This document shows positions 1-8,256 of a DNA stretch of 40,121 nt, piece by piece. The position numbers and the translations under genes are program-made. The stretch is from Gammaproteobacteria bacterium (GTDB taxonomy: Bacteria; Pseudomonadota; Gammaproteobacteria; Pseudomonadales; Azotimanducaceae), in NCBI GenBank assembly GCA_018656865.1, contig JABHYO010000121.1, positions 1-40,121 of the forward strand, in the 5' to 3' direction. A model generated the notes under the pieces. The model saw only the letters and a list, made by a program, of their open reading frames with translations. It was not told the origin of the DNA and did no database searches. Positions within the stretch are counted from its first letter, which is position 1. Each line of letters starts with the position of its first letter.

Positions 1-580
1 CGTACCGACGCAGGCCTTCTTCCGACAGCTCCACTGTGACCTCTTCCCTTCGCGTACCAAATAGGTCGACTATGGAGACATATGGTAACTTGGCGATCTC
101 ATCGCGAAGGTCTTCAGCCAGGCGCGTCAGGGTTCTTTCGTCCAGATCACCATGTACTGCAACTCTGATCATCTCGTTCCGATAGATCTGGCGCCTGACC
201 ACAGGTTTTTCTATATCCCGAGGCAGCGAGTTCACCGCATCGACGGTCATCTTCACCTCATTCAGGAACTCCTCAATATCGACGTTGGCGTAGGTATAGA
301 TCTCCATAAAGGCAAATCCTTCCTGTGCTGTCGAATAAATGCGTTTGACGTTATCGATATTCTTGATCGCTTCCTCAATACGAAACAGAATCTGTTCTTC
401 TACTTCCTGAGGTGCAGCACCCGGCCACGGCACCTGAATTTCGACTGAATTGGCCCTGAAGATCGGGAAGGCTTCCCGCTCCATGGCAATAAAACCGAGA
501 ACGCCCGACAAAAGAATACCAACCATCAGGAGATTAGCGGCGACAGGATTGTTAGCCCACCATCCAATAACACCTCGCAT
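1..580 (-). CDS. RND efflux transporter permease (AcrB/HAE1 type), N-terminal part, cut by window edge
   Basis: About 193 codons are present; the gene continues past the left edge. The start ATG (578-580) lies three bases after the stop of the adaptor gene, so the two are co-transcribed and probably translationally coupled. The N-terminus has the RND layout: a short cytoplasmic stretch, a first transmembrane helix (about residues 14-34, AANLLMVGILLSGVLGFIAM), then a periplasmic porter region opening with REAFPIFRANSVEIQVPWPG and APQEVEEQI. That PGA-P-EVE signature is typical of the first porter subdomain. Members are proton-driven exporters that work with a periplasmic adaptor and an outer-membrane channel. 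The substrate cannot be read from this fragment, and no outer-membrane factor gene is in the window. Confidence 0.93.
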   Translation of the reverse strand, partial: MRGVIGWWANNPVAANLLMVGILLSGVLGFIAMEREAFPIFRANSVEIQVPWPGAAPQEVEEQILFRIEEAIKNIDNVKRIYSTAQEGFAFMEIYTYANVDIEEFLNEVKMTVDAVNSLPRDIEKPVVRRQIYRNEMIRVAVHGDLDERTLTRLAEDLRDEIAKLPYVSIVDLFGTRREEVTVELSEEGLRRY

Positions 581-583
581 GAC

Positions 584-1816
584 TTATCCCCCTGCCGTCT
601 GAATATGTTCTGACTTCTTCACGGGTCTGTGACCATCTTTGGCCACTGCAGAACTGTCCAGCCCATAGGGCAACGCCTCAAGTTGCATGCCTTCGATCGG
701 GTTTCGAATCGATGACACGACGACTTTATCCCCCGGCGCCAGACCCATGCCGATGACAGCTTCTTCTGACGAACTGTAAGTTACATCGACCGCCCTTATT
801 TCTAACCGGCCTTTGTCGTTCACAACATAGACCTGGTTACCTGCACGCAGTGCATGCCTGGGAATGATGTAAGCATCCCGCAGCTCACGGCCCGATACTT
901 CTGCCGTAACAAAAAGCCCAACGGCCAGCGGCATGCCGTACTGAGACGCACCATCGCCATAGGGATTGTTTACCTCCGCAATGCCATATAAGAGTCGCGA
1001 AGATGGATCGATGGCCGCATCCAGTCTTGTCAATTCGCCCTGCCACTTCTGCTCCTTGCCTGCAACCGTGGCAGTAATCTCGACAGCGAGAGCACCGCCC
1101 TTTGGAGCGATATACCCGATTGGCAGACCCAGAGATGCCAGTTGCGTGTCGTTCAGCGGCAGACGAATCTCTACAACGTCATTCCCGAATGCACGGCCGA
1201 TTCGTGTACCCGGTGACACATATTGACCGATATCGACCAATGTGCTGATCACCCTGCCATGAAACGGTAATGTGATTCGGGTTCGGTCAAGGTTGGTTTC
1301 CGCCAGGCTGAGGACCGCTTCACTTGCCATCAAGCCTGCCCGTGCTTCCGCCACCTGTGGTTTCTTCAGGGCCAGTGGCGAAGGGTCTTTAGTATCGCGA
1401 AGCTGCTTGCGTGCAACGTCGGCATCTGCAAGCGCCTGCTGCAGCCGCACTTCAGCTTCCGCCACAACGGCACTGCTACGCTTAAGTTCGAACTCATAAT
1501 CGGTCGATTCGATAATAACCAGCGGTACATCGGGTTCAATCACACCACCCTCGATGAATTCCGGTGAAACCTTTACGATCCGACCCGCCACCTGGGCCAC
1601 AATATCTACATCGGTGCGAGCTCTGACTTCCCCCTGGGTGATCACTTTGAGCGGAATATCTGAGCGATTTACTGGCTGCACAAACACACTGAGCGCTCTG
1701 GGAGGCTCATCTTTCTTCTCCGGCTCAGGTTTAGCCGCGTGCAGCAACGCATAGATGCCTATACCAACGCCAACAACGACGACTGGAGTGAGAATTTTAA
1801 TCAGTGTTTTCTTCAC
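584..1816 (-). CDS. RND efflux periplasmic adaptor (membrane fusion protein)
   Basis: 410 residues, usual for HlyD/AcrA-type adaptors. An N-terminal membrane anchor (about residues 5-26) is followed by a first lipoyl half (VDIVAQVAGRIVKV, near 70-83), an Ala/Glu/Arg-rich alpha hairpin (about 113-180), the second lipoyl half (ITLPFHGRVISTLVDIGQYV) and beta-barrel and membrane-proximal domains ending near residue 385. The start is GTG with GGAAG five bases upstream. The protein bridges the inner-membrane permease encoded three bases downstream to an outer-membrane channel. The gene pair with no local TolC homologue suggests a shared channel encoded elsewhere. The family call is firm; the substrate is unknown. 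Confidence 0.93.
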   Translation of the reverse strand: MKKTLIKILTPVVVVGVGIGIYALLHAAKPEPEKKDEPPRALSVFVQPVNRSDIPLKVITQGEVRARTDVDIVAQVAGRIVKVSPEFIEGGVIEPDVPLVIIESTDYEFELKRSSAVVAEAEVRLQQALADADVARKQLRDTKDPSPLALKKPQVAEARAGLMASEAVLSLAETNLDRTRITLPFHGRVISTLVDIGQYVSPGTRIGRAFGNDVVEIRLPLNDTQLASLGLPIGYIAPKGGALAVEITATVAGKEQKWQGELTRLDAAIDPSSRLLYGIAEVNNPYGDGASQYGMPLAVGLFVTAEVSGRELRDAYIIPRHALRAGNQVYVVNDKGRLEIRAVDVTYSSSEEAVIGMGLAPGDKVVVSSIRNPIEGMQLEALPYGLDSSAVAKDGHRPVKKSEHIQTAGG

Positions 1817-1964
1817 AATACTTCCAAAGCCAACCGGTTACAGGGGGTAGGACGCCACAACCTGGAATTTGGTTTGAATTAGTGCGCGGCCCTGACATAT
1901 TTTAACCGTTCAGTAGCTATCTCAAGCTTTGATAGTCGCGCCAGACACTCACTTTGCCGTTTTT

Positions 1965-2546
1965 CTAAGGAGCCTTAACCCAATCCTTGCCAAACAAGCG
2001 GGCCGCCAGTATTCCAGCCAGAAAACCCGAGAGATGCGATTCCCAGGACACGAATTGTTCGAGCGGGAAAATGCCGAAAAAAAGTCCGCCATAATAGAAG
2101 ATCGTCACTGATGCCACCGCCAGATCGAAGATACTCCGCTCATAGACGGCAACCGCCAGAATAAAGCCGAAGTAACCGAACACCAGCCCACTTGCACCGA
2201 TATGGATCGCCGGTCTGCCAAAGACCCAAACCGCCAGTCCCGCAACCAACCAGACCAGCACGGTGATCTTGAAATAGAGAACCGGCCCCCGTAGCGCGAC
2301 GAAAAACCCCATAAAAAGTAGGGGTGATGTGTTCAGAACGATATGTGTGAAATCTCCGTGCAGGAGAACCCAGAAAAGGATCCCCACAAGCCCCACTACC
2401 TCTCTAGGATAGATACCAAACTGGCTTAGCGTGTAGCCGGACAGGTAATTCAGCAGGGCAGCACACCAGATCAGCGCGGTGACCGTGATAATTAGCTGCA
2501 GCGCACCCAGCCAGTTATCGAGGAAGTTTTTCATTTTTCCATCCAA
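1965..2546 (-). CDS. Rhomboid-family intramembrane serine protease
   Basis: 193 residues with about six hydrophobic helices and little else, the size of a minimal bacterial rhomboid. The hallmark motifs are present: HIVLN in the second helix (His68 to Asn72), GASG with nucleophile Ser119, and SHLSG supplying the catalytic His171. Rhomboids cleave transmembrane substrates inside the inner membrane. The gene is alone in its orientation, diverging from the hypothetical gene at 2594 with about 50 bases between them. An alternative start at 2534 (Met5) has a better-placed GGA and removes four residues. The substrate cannot be inferred. Confidence 0.9.
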   Translation of the reverse strand: MDGKMKNFLDNWLGALQLIITVTALIWCAALLNYLSGYTLSQFGIYPREVVGLVGILFWVLLHGDFTHIVLNTSPLLFMGFFVALRGPVLYFKITVLVWLVAGLAVWVFGRPAIHIGASGLVFGYFGFILAVAVYERSIFDLAVASVTIFYYGGLFFGIFPLEQFVSWESHLSGFLAGILAARLFGKDWVKAP

Positions 2547-2593
2547 TCGCGTCAGACTATAATAGGTCTTTCAGAAACATTCCGCGTAGCATT

Positions 2594-3073
2594 GTGGCTG
2601 ACATCAACATAGAAAACTTCTACAAGCATATCGCCAGGATTCTCAGCATCTTGTATTCGACATTTCCGTCGAAAACACCACTCTATGTGGACGATGTCGC
2701 TGGAATTGACAATCCCGATGAATATGGCTTGCACAGCCCGCACTATACGGCAGGCTTCTTCGCCATACTCTGGCTGGCGGAGGAGGACTATGTTCGTTTT
2801 CAGGATACTATTCGCCAGGATGGCGTCGATCAGGTTGTTCTGACCCACAAGTCCTTCCTGAAGCTAACGCAGGTTTCTGAGCCCATCTACAAGGCGACGG
2901 TCTATCAGACCGATGACTCGAATATCGTCAGTATTGTGCAACCTGAAGAAGAGAGCCTTTCCCCTTCCGTGATCGAAGACCAGAAACTGGTGATCAATCA
3001 ATTAAGACAGGCGCTCCGAAGTGGTGAATCCATCGCCATCAACAAAGTGGTTAACCACATCCTGCATAACTAG
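2594..3073 (+). CDS. Conserved-looking hypothetical protein, 159 residues
   Basis: I do not recognise this family. The ORF begins with GTG and encodes a soluble, acidic protein with no signal peptide or membrane helix. The first two thirds (about residues 1-110) look like one mixed alpha/beta domain containing PSKTPLYVDDVAGIDNPDEY and LWLAEEDYVRFQDTIRQDGV; the tail (about 125-155) is predicted helical. It sits head-to-head with the rhomboid gene and tail-to-tail with the NAD-kinase-like gene, so it is monocistronic. Codon use and composition match the neighbours, which supports a real gene. Confidence 0.7.
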   Translation: MADINIENFYKHIARILSILYSTFPSKTPLYVDDVAGIDNPDEYGLHSPHYTAGFFAILWLAEEDYVRFQDTIRQDGVDQVVLTHKSFLKLTQVSEPIYKATVYQTDDSNIVSIVQPEEESLSPSVIEDQKLVINQLRQALRSGESIAINKVVNHILHN

Positions 3074-3105
3074 TTTCCGTCCGAAAAAGGCAGCTTTCAT
3101 GGGTG

Positions 3106-3123
3106 TTGGGCGCGACTGCCCAA
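3106..3123. terminator. Possible bidirectional hairpin between convergent genes
   Basis: TTGGGC (3106-3111) and GCCCAA (3118-3123) form a perfect six-base-pair stem with a six-base loop, in the gap between two convergent genes. The following bases are AT-rich (TATTGTTAGTTT) but not a clean T-tract, so a Rho-independent terminator is only plausible. Confidence 0.35.
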
Positions 3124-3220
3124 TATTGTTAGTTTAAGAATCAACAGGTTATCAGGAAACTAGCACCGCGGTATCGATTTCTCGGACACGAACTAGCTGA
3201 ACTGAAAGTCCAATTTCTTT

Positions 3221-4336
3221 TCAGCCAATACGGTACAGGACTCTATCCTCATAGCCCGTAACGATCGATCTGATGCCGCGCAGCGATTCGTCGAGCGCCA
3301 TATCACCAGTATCTACAAGCAAGGGTCGCTTATTCAGACCTGCCAGCTTACTTTTGCTAGCCAGAATGTCGATATTGTTCACGCCGACCTTCCGAATAAC
3401 GACCGGGCTCAATTGTTGATTACCACGCCCAAAAATGTGGCCCTGACCACTGATCGCAGTGACAACGATGCGCGCAGGCAAATCCTTCTGCAGGAGTTTC
3501 AGCAACTGCTGCTCACTGACATCAGTCGCTACAATCTCACGATTTTTTATCACATCAATTCCCAGCAAAGTTGAGGGAAGACCCATTGCCGCCATCACTC
3601 CAGCGATGGTCGAACCGGAACCCATGATGTACAGGGTTTCCGGATCGAGGTTTTCGATAAACTCTGCCGCGATTTCCTCTATTACCAGTTCCTCGACTTC
3701 CCTACCGCCAACCTTGGTCTGCTGCATGAAGCGTAGATCGTCGGGGACTGGCAGTTCCCCGTAAAACTGTGTCTTGACGATGCCTTCGCGAAAAGACGCT
3801 TCATCGATATCCCGCACTTCAGCCTGGATTACGGACAATAATTCACCAACGCTCAGCTTGTTGATCAGCCCGGCGGCCGCTTGCGGTGAGGTCGCAAAGA
3901 CACCTGAGTGCATCTTAACTCCGCAGGGAACACCGAGAATTGCGGAACAATCGTGATAGCTATCAACGATGTCCCTGGCGGTACCATCACCCCCGGCAAA
4001 GAGCAGGAGATCAATTCCTTCCCCCTCCAGGCTGACTACCCCCCTACGCGTATCTTCAGCTGTTGTACGACCTTCCTGAACGCGGCCTGTCACTTTGTGC
4101 GGCAGGCCAAGTCGGGCAAGCAAGTCAGCGCCCATTGCTGCTGGCAGAGTCAGCCATTCAATGTCTGTATCGACCAGCGAATTCAGGCAAAGCTCGACCC
4201 GCTCATCAACACGACTCTCTCCGCCACGCCGAATCGCCTCATCGATGACACCATCGGTACCTTTTAAACCCGTCGGCCCACCCATTCCGGCTACGGGATT
4301 CAGCAGCAGACCAATTCTGATTCGTCGCTCTGTCAT
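3221..4336 (-). CDS. ATP-NAD kinase family protein
   Basis: 371 residues. The N-terminal beta strand and loop (IGLLLNPVAGMGG, residues 8-20) and the GGDGT motif at 115-119 (LLFAGGDGTARDI) are the nucleotide-binding signature of the NAD kinase / diacylglycerol kinase superfamily. Length and layout match the COG3199-type 'predicted polyphosphate- or ATP-dependent NAD kinase', longer than the housekeeping NadK (about 290 residues). A second segment (ETLYIMGSGSTIAGVMAAMG, about 233-252) is conserved in that subfamily. It probably phosphorylates NAD or a related small molecule; the substrate is unproven. It is followed by a convergent gene and preceded by 141 bases with no evident gene. Confidence 0.85.
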   Translation of the reverse strand: MTERRIRIGLLLNPVAGMGGPTGLKGTDGVIDEAIRRGGESRVDERVELCLNSLVDTDIEWLTLPAAMGADLLARLGLPHKVTGRVQEGRTTAEDTRRGVVSLEGEGIDLLLFAGGDGTARDIVDSYHDCSAILGVPCGVKMHSGVFATSPQAAAGLINKLSVGELLSVIQAEVRDIDEASFREGIVKTQFYGELPVPDDLRFMQQTKVGGREVEELVIEEIAAEFIENLDPETLYIMGSGSTIAGVMAAMGLPSTLLGIDVIKNREIVATDVSEQQLLKLLQKDLPARIVVTAISGQGHIFGRGNQQLSPVVIRKVGVNNIDILASKSKLAGLNKRPLLVDTGDMALDESLRGIRSIVTGYEDRVLYRIG

Positions 4337-4477
4337 TGATACGCGACCGCAGTAGGTCTTTCCCGCATTCGCAGGCGGAAGTTCATGCGGTCACAGAAAG
4401 CATCAAGCTCAATGCAGGGAATCGATGCATCGATCAGGTATAGAGTTTTCTTAGCCTGACTGTTCGGCATGCTTGAA

Positions 4478-4885
4478 CTACTTCGATCGCAGCCGTTTCA
4501 CAACGGAACTGAATGTCATGATGGTCTCTCCCGCAATTGTCAGCACTCCTGTGACGAAAGCGAGGGAACCTGTTTTACGGGTCACGACCGGCCTGCACTC
4601 GACGAGGTCACCCTCGCTGGCCGCAGCCACAAAATCACAGTTGAAGCTAATGCTGGCACAGCTTTCTTGCTTGTAGTGATCGGTTGCGGCAAGACAGAGG
4701 GCAAAATCGGCAAACGTCATGAGCACGCCTCCATGAACCAGACTATTGACGTTACAGTTCTCTGGCTTCGCGACGAAGGCGCAATCAAAAGCCCCTTCCG
4801 ACTCACGATAGTAAAACGGACCTGCATGGTCTTCCGCAGCATCAAAACCTGGATCCGTTGAATATCCTTCTGGTATGACAGCCAT
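4478..4885 (-). CDS. PaaI-type hotdog-fold acyl-CoA thioesterase
   Basis: 135 residues, one hotdog domain. The central helix signature NSLVHGGVLMTFADFALCLA (about 47-66) with HGG and the Asp/Phe that follow is typical of the PaaI/YbgC-like 4HBT group, which hydrolyses acyl- or aryl-CoA thioesters as dimers or tetramers in the cytoplasm. The ATG overlaps the upstream epmC stop by one base (TGATG), so translation is coupled. It is the last gene of the tusA-GGCT-epmC operon. The acyl-CoA substrate cannot be read from sequence. Confidence 0.88.
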   Translation of the reverse strand: MAVIPEGYSTDPGFDAAEDHAGPFYYRESEGAFDCAFVAKPENCNVNSLVHGGVLMTFADFALCLAATDHYKQESCASISFNCDFVAAASEGDLVECRPVVTRKTGSLAFVTGVLTIAGETIMTFSSVVKRLRSK

Positions 4886-5412
4886 CAGCCCGGCAGCTCC
4901 CTATAGGTCGTTTGATCGAATACTTCCCTGGAACCTGCGTGCTGGCTGAGTGCCCTGGCAAAGCGTCCGGCTCTGGGCGGTAATCCCCCTGCCAGCCATT
5001 CCTGGGCTGCTTCACGGACCATATCCCTAAACCGGTCCAACGCGAGCGCTCTCTCATCGAAGTTATCGCAGCTTACACGAAACGGAACACCGGCTGCGAT
5101 GCTGAAGATCCACTCCAGGCCCTGCGGTGTTGCCTCAAGCTCTTCAAAAGCTCGCTGCTGCTCAACATCCCGTTGACTCATGTACCAATAGCCAAAATCG
5201 AGTTGCTGCCTCCTTGCATACCCCGCGATACACCAATGGGCAGCTTCATGCAGTGCGCTAGCGGCGAAGTCCTCCCGGAAGAATACTTTATGCCAGGAAG
5301 CTTCGTTCGTCGCTGGTTGGTAAAGCGGTTCAGCCGCACCGCCCAAAAGACGGGTCCGGTACTCCTGTTCGAAACAGGCGTGGAACACTCTACAGATTTC
5401 TTCCGCGTCCAC
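4885..5412 (-). CDS. epmC: Elongation factor P hydroxylase EpmC (YfcM family)
   Basis: 175 residues, near the 182 of E. coli EpmC, and recognisable along its length: a CF-x-RTRL segment near the start, ASALHEAAHWCIAG carrying the HExxHW metal-binding motif, LDFGYWYM, and AAGVPFRVSCDN. In E. coli, EpmC hydroxylates the beta-lysylated lysine of EF-P. The start chosen is GTG at 5410-5412, one base after the stop of the upstream gene and aligned with the expected family N-terminus. A longer ATG-initiated frame from 5499 exists but would run 86 bases into the upstream gene and adds residues the family lacks. EpmA and EpmB are not in this window. Confidence 0.92.
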   Translation of the reverse strand: MDAEEICRVFHACFEQEYRTRLLGGAAEPLYQPATNEASWHKVFFREDFAASALHEAAHWCIAGYARRQQLDFGYWYMSQRDVEQQRAFEELEATPQGLEWIFSIAAGVPFRVSCDNFDERALALDRFRDMVREAAQEWLAGGLPPRAGRFARALSQHAGSREVFDQTTYRELPG

Positions 5413-5413
5413 T

Positions 5414-5893
5414 TCAGGGTTCTTCTTCGGAGTCCGGAAGGCAAGGCGTACCCGACAATGCCTCGTAGTAGTTCCGTGACAGAAACTCCCTACCTGCAAG
5501 TAAATGCTCCAGGTACCAGCGGGCAGGGTTCAGACCCTCTGTAACGTATTCATGATTGGCCACATAAACCCAGGCGTCGACATCGCCGCCTTCGAGATGA
5601 ATCCTAAGTGGCAACCGATTGTATCGATGCGGGTAGCCTTCAAAGGGGTCCATCATCTCAATCTGTTCCGGGGCGGCCAGGCGGTAAGCAACACCCTCCG
5701 TGATGGCACCGGGTATGGGGACAACATTTGCCGATGCGGCACCCGGATACTTCACTGAACGCTTATTAAATGCTAACTGATAGTGGCGCAACCGGCCTCC
5801 CCTCGCCGAATGAAAATCCATCTGGCGCTTTTTGACACGCTCCGGGTTCATGTTGCTGCCGTAGGCAAAATAGTAATGAACGAGTTCTCTCAT
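5414..5893 (-). CDS. Gamma-glutamylcyclotransferase-like (AIG2 fold) protein
   Basis: 159 residues. The N-terminus holds the glycine-rich substrate loop of the family (YYFAYGSNMNPERV), and MDPFEGYPHRYNR carries the Glu expected as the acid/base residue. A short all-beta domain of this length is typical of the GGCT/AIG2 superfamily, which converts gamma-glutamyl amines or peptides to 5-oxoproline. The start is the ATG at 5891-5893, four bases after the tusA stop; a longer frame reaches 5959 but would overlap tusA. Sitting between a sulfur-transfer gene and epmC, it could serve glutathione-related sulfur metabolism; that is inference. Confidence 0.87.
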   Translation of the reverse strand: MRELVHYYFAYGSNMNPERVKKRQMDFHSARGGRLRHYQLAFNKRSVKYPGAASANVVPIPGAITEGVAYRLAAPEQIEMMDPFEGYPHRYNRLPLRIHLEGGDVDAWVYVANHEYVTEGLNPARWYLEHLLAGREFLSRNYYEALSGTPCLPDSEEEP

Positions 5894-5897
5894 CCCA

Positions 5898-6131
5898 CTA
5901 ACCTTTGCGGATCCAGTAAAGATAAAGATCCCCTTCTGTTTCCTGATGGACGAGCTCATGATTGAGAAACTTGCAGAAGTTCGGGAAGTCCCAGGACGTG
6001 GACGGATCCGTTGCCGTCACCTTGATCACCTCACCGGTCGTCATATCCATGAGGCGATTGCGCACCACCATCAACGGCTCAGGACACCTGAGACCGGTGG
6101 CATCGATATCTACGTCTGTTTCAGGAATCAT
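5898..6131 (-). CDS. tusA: TusA-family sulfurtransferase
   Basis: 77 residues. DATGLRCPEPLMVVRNRL contains the CPxP motif with the persulfide-carrying Cys. The rest tracks E. coli TusA: DPST-x-DFPNFC, NHELVHQET and a C-terminal YWIRKG. TusA passes sulfur from IscS toward 2-thiouridine at the tRNA wobble position and to other acceptors. The start taken is the ATG at 6129-6131, giving an N-terminus of family length; another ATG nine codons upstream (6158) is possible. It heads a four-gene operon with one- to four-base junctions. The window's other wobble-uridine genes, cmoA and cmoB, lie 15 kb away. Confidence 0.92.
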   Translation of the reverse strand: MIPETDVDIDATGLRCPEPLMVVRNRLMDMTTGEVIKVTATDPSTSWDFPNFCKFLNHELVHQETEGDLYLYWIRKG

Positions 6132-6239
6132 CTCAGTAAAGTTTTTAGACCAAAACAACGCAGAATTATACCGTATCGTCAGAAGACGTTTCGGTCGCTG
6201 CTTTCCCCAAATAAACCATCCCCTAGCATTCTATCCCTG

Positions 6240-6320
6240 GGTGCATCGTCAATTTACTCTGGCAGTAATGAGATTCAGCGTAATATCATAGCGAAACGTG
6301 TGCTGGGCCTTCTCGAATAA
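6240..6320 (+). pseudogene. Relic of an acyl-CoA dehydrogenase C-terminus
   Basis: This 26-codon stretch ending in TAA reads SIYSGSNEIQRNIIAKRVLG near its end, the nearly invariant C-terminus of acyl-CoA dehydrogenases. The intact enzyme at 37884-39056 ends with the same kind of segment (GTSEVQLNIIAKRVLGLPD). Nothing dehydrogenase-like is readable upstream, where the same frame soon loses resemblance and the opposite strand begins tusA. I infer that most of a plus-strand dehydrogenase gene was lost by deletion or replacement, leaving only its 3' end 11 bases before the TerB-like gene. Confidence 0.75.
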
Positions 6321-6331
6321 CGGTAGCCAAT

Positions 6332-6775
6332 ATGAGCTTTTCCACTTTTTTTGATCTTTACATGCGCGAACGAGAAAACGACACCTTGAAACGGGGTGGC
6401 GTCGAATTTCGCTACGCCTCCGCTGCGCTCCTGATCGCCTGCGCAAATGCAGACCTCGATGAATCCGCTGAAGAGCAGAAAGCCGTTAGGGAATTGTTGG
6501 TAGAAACCTTTGGCATCCCGGAGAGAACCATCCAGAAACTCTTCAACTTTGCCTATGATGCGAGCGAGGATTCTTACCTGAATGAGATAACTGCACTCGT
6601 TGATGAACATTTCCCCTCTGAAGACAAGCGCTCCATCCTGAACAACCTTTGGCATGTCGCACTGGCCGATGGGCGCATCGATGAGGAAGAAGAAACATTC
6701 ATTCTTAGAGTGGCTGCGGCTATTGGTCTCACCGCAGAAGATGTCGAAGACGCAAAGAACACATCAGACAACTGA
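6332..6775 (+). CDS. TerB-like helical protein
   Basis: 147 residues, all-helical and acidic. Two repeated signatures mark the TerB / DUF533-like fold: AALLIACANADLDESAEEQ (about residues 33-51) and LWHVALADGRIDEEEETFIL (about 107-126), each with the Asp/Glu cluster that binds metal in TerB. Members occur in tellurite-resistance and general stress loci, but many stand alone and are uncharacterised. Here there is no ter operon, so a resistance role should not be assumed. The gene starts 11 bases after a relic of an acyl-CoA dehydrogenase and is convergent with the amidase. Confidence 0.85.
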   Translation: MSFSTFFDLYMRERENDTLKRGGVEFRYASAALLIACANADLDESAEEQKAVRELLVETFGIPERTIQKLFNFAYDASEDSYLNEITALVDEHFPSEDKRSILNNLWHVALADGRIDEEEETFILRVAAAIGLTAEDVEDAKNTSDN

Positions 6776-6801
6776 GCCACCGCGCAGCCCCCATGTCTCA
6801 A

Positions 6802-8190
6802 CTACCAGGTTGGATCAATCGGACATAATCTGCCCGAGGCAGCTTCAATCAATTCTGCTGCATCCAGGCAAAGATCTTCACGCCACGAGTCAGCATATAT
6901 CTGAACAGAGACCGGCAAACCTTCGTTCAGCCCCATAGGTACGGGTACTGCGGGAATCCCGAGAAGGTTGCCCGGTGTAATAAAACGCAGTCTGCCCAAC
7001 GTTGTTTCCGCACCCGTCTCCGGGTCCACATCAGCATCGTGGACGAAGGGTATATCTGTCCAGACCGGGCCGACAATCAATGGGTACTCCTGATTGAAGG
7101 CAGACCAGGCACGACGCAGCCTGTCCCTTTCCGTATGAACCGTTACATTGTTCATTGCTGAGGAGGGAAAGGTTTCGATCAATTTACTAATTAGCTCATT
7201 TGCGGCCTCACTCATGAGGGGTGCAATCAGTTCACGAGTCTGCTCGATATCGCTGGCAAGCAGATGACCCCAGATTTCGTTAATACGGCCTATCTCAGGC
7301 GGTTGGCATTCCTCGACTGTCCAGCCGGAAGCAGAAAGAATATCGCCAGCGGCTCGAATCGCGTCAACATATGCGGGAGGCAATGTGCACCCCTCTATGC
7401 TTGTTACCAGAGCAACTTTCTTGCTACCGGGTTCAGGGCCCTCTAAGGGCGCGCTGACACTTACAGGATCACGATAATGTCTTCCGGCAAGAACAGACAA
7501 GCCGAGTCTCAGGTCGGCAACGCTTCGCGCCATTGGACCTTCTGCAACCATCAGACTGTAGGCAATGGGCTGTTCGACTGCGGGTACCGTCACCGCCCAT
7601 GGAATACGCCCGGTGGTGGCCTTTATCGAAGTGATGCCACAACAGAAAGCAGGATTTCTGAGGGAGCCTCCTATGTCATTTCCGAGGCCGATGGGCGACA
7701 TCCCCGTGGCAATTGCCGACGCCTCACCTCCGCTGCTTCCACCCGCCGTCCTGGTTCGATCCCAGGGATTGTAGGTCAATCCTCTAAGGGGATTGTCGGT
7801 ATGGATACGCAGACCATACTCCGGCAGATTGGTTCTCGCCAAAGGTATGGCCCCGGCATTTTTCATCCGTTCAACCGTAGGCCCGTCCTGGGCAGGAAAA
7901 GCCTCGGCAAATACCGGCATACCCTGGGTTGTCGCTGAGCCAACGCAATCAATATTTTCCTTGATAGTGAATGGTACGCCATGCAGGGCACCTGTCGCCT
8001 CTGACGCATCTGCCTGTTCAGCAGCATCAATCGCTGTTTCGGCTAATACCACGGTGACGGCATTAACCTTCGGATTTACTTCTTCAATACGACGCAGGTG
8101 AGCCTCAACAACCTCTCGACTCGAAACTTCTTTTACACGAATCAGTTTTGCCAGTTCGCTCGCGGTCTTACTCCACAGTTCATCCGCCAT
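6802..8190 (-). CDS. Amidase signature family enzyme
   Basis: 462 residues, full length. The Ser-cisSer-Lys triad is visible: Lys77 in GVPFTIKENID, the Gly/Ser-rich loop GGSSGGEASAIA (Ser152/153), and nucleophile Ser176 in GNDIGGSLRNPA. These enzymes hydrolyse amides (aryl or alkyl amides, acyl-homoserines, urea derivatives) or act as GatA. The absence of gatB and gatC and the divergence after about residue 190 argue for a stand-alone amidase. GND replaces the commoner GSD before the nucleophile. It is flanked by a convergent TerB-like gene and, upstream, by a co-directional acetyltransferase gene whose stop lies 66 bases before the amidase start. Confidence 0.92.
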   Translation of the reverse strand: MADELWSKTASELAKLIRVKEVSSREVVEAHLRRIEEVNPKVNAVTVVLAETAIDAAEQADASEATGALHGVPFTIKENIDCVGSATTQGMPVFAEAFPAQDGPTVERMKNAGAIPLARTNLPEYGLRIHTDNPLRGLTYNPWDRTRTAGGSSGGEASAIATGMSPIGLGNDIGGSLRNPAFCCGITSIKATTGRIPWAVTVPAVEQPIAYSLMVAEGPMARSVADLRLGLSVLAGRHYRDPVSVSAPLEGPEPGSKKVALVTSIEGCTLPPAYVDAIRAAGDILSASGWTVEECQPPEIGRINEIWGHLLASDIEQTRELIAPLMSEAANELISKLIETFPSSAMNNVTVHTERDRLRRAWSAFNQEYPLIVGPVWTDIPFVHDADVDPETGAETTLGRLRFITPGNLLGIPAVPVPMGLNEGLPVSVQIYADSWREDLCLDAAELIEAASGRLCPIDPTW

Positions 8191-8256
8191 GCAACCACTC
8201 CTCGATCAGCCTTGCATTAATCATACATCCCTTATCGGACAAGAGCAGACTTTAAC

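Noticed and set aside
152-448. 98-codon plus-strand open frame
   Set aside because: It lies wholly within the minus-strand RND permease, which has strong family motifs; the plus-strand frame has no domain or ribosome binding site.
6332-6775. TerB-like gene taken as a tellurite-resistance determinant
   Set aside because: No terA, terC, terD or terZ neighbours; stand-alone TerB-like proteins are common and not tied to tellurite.
6802-8190. Amidase taken as GatA of the tRNA amidotransferase
   Set aside because: No gatB or gatC in the neighbourhood and weak similarity outside the signature region.
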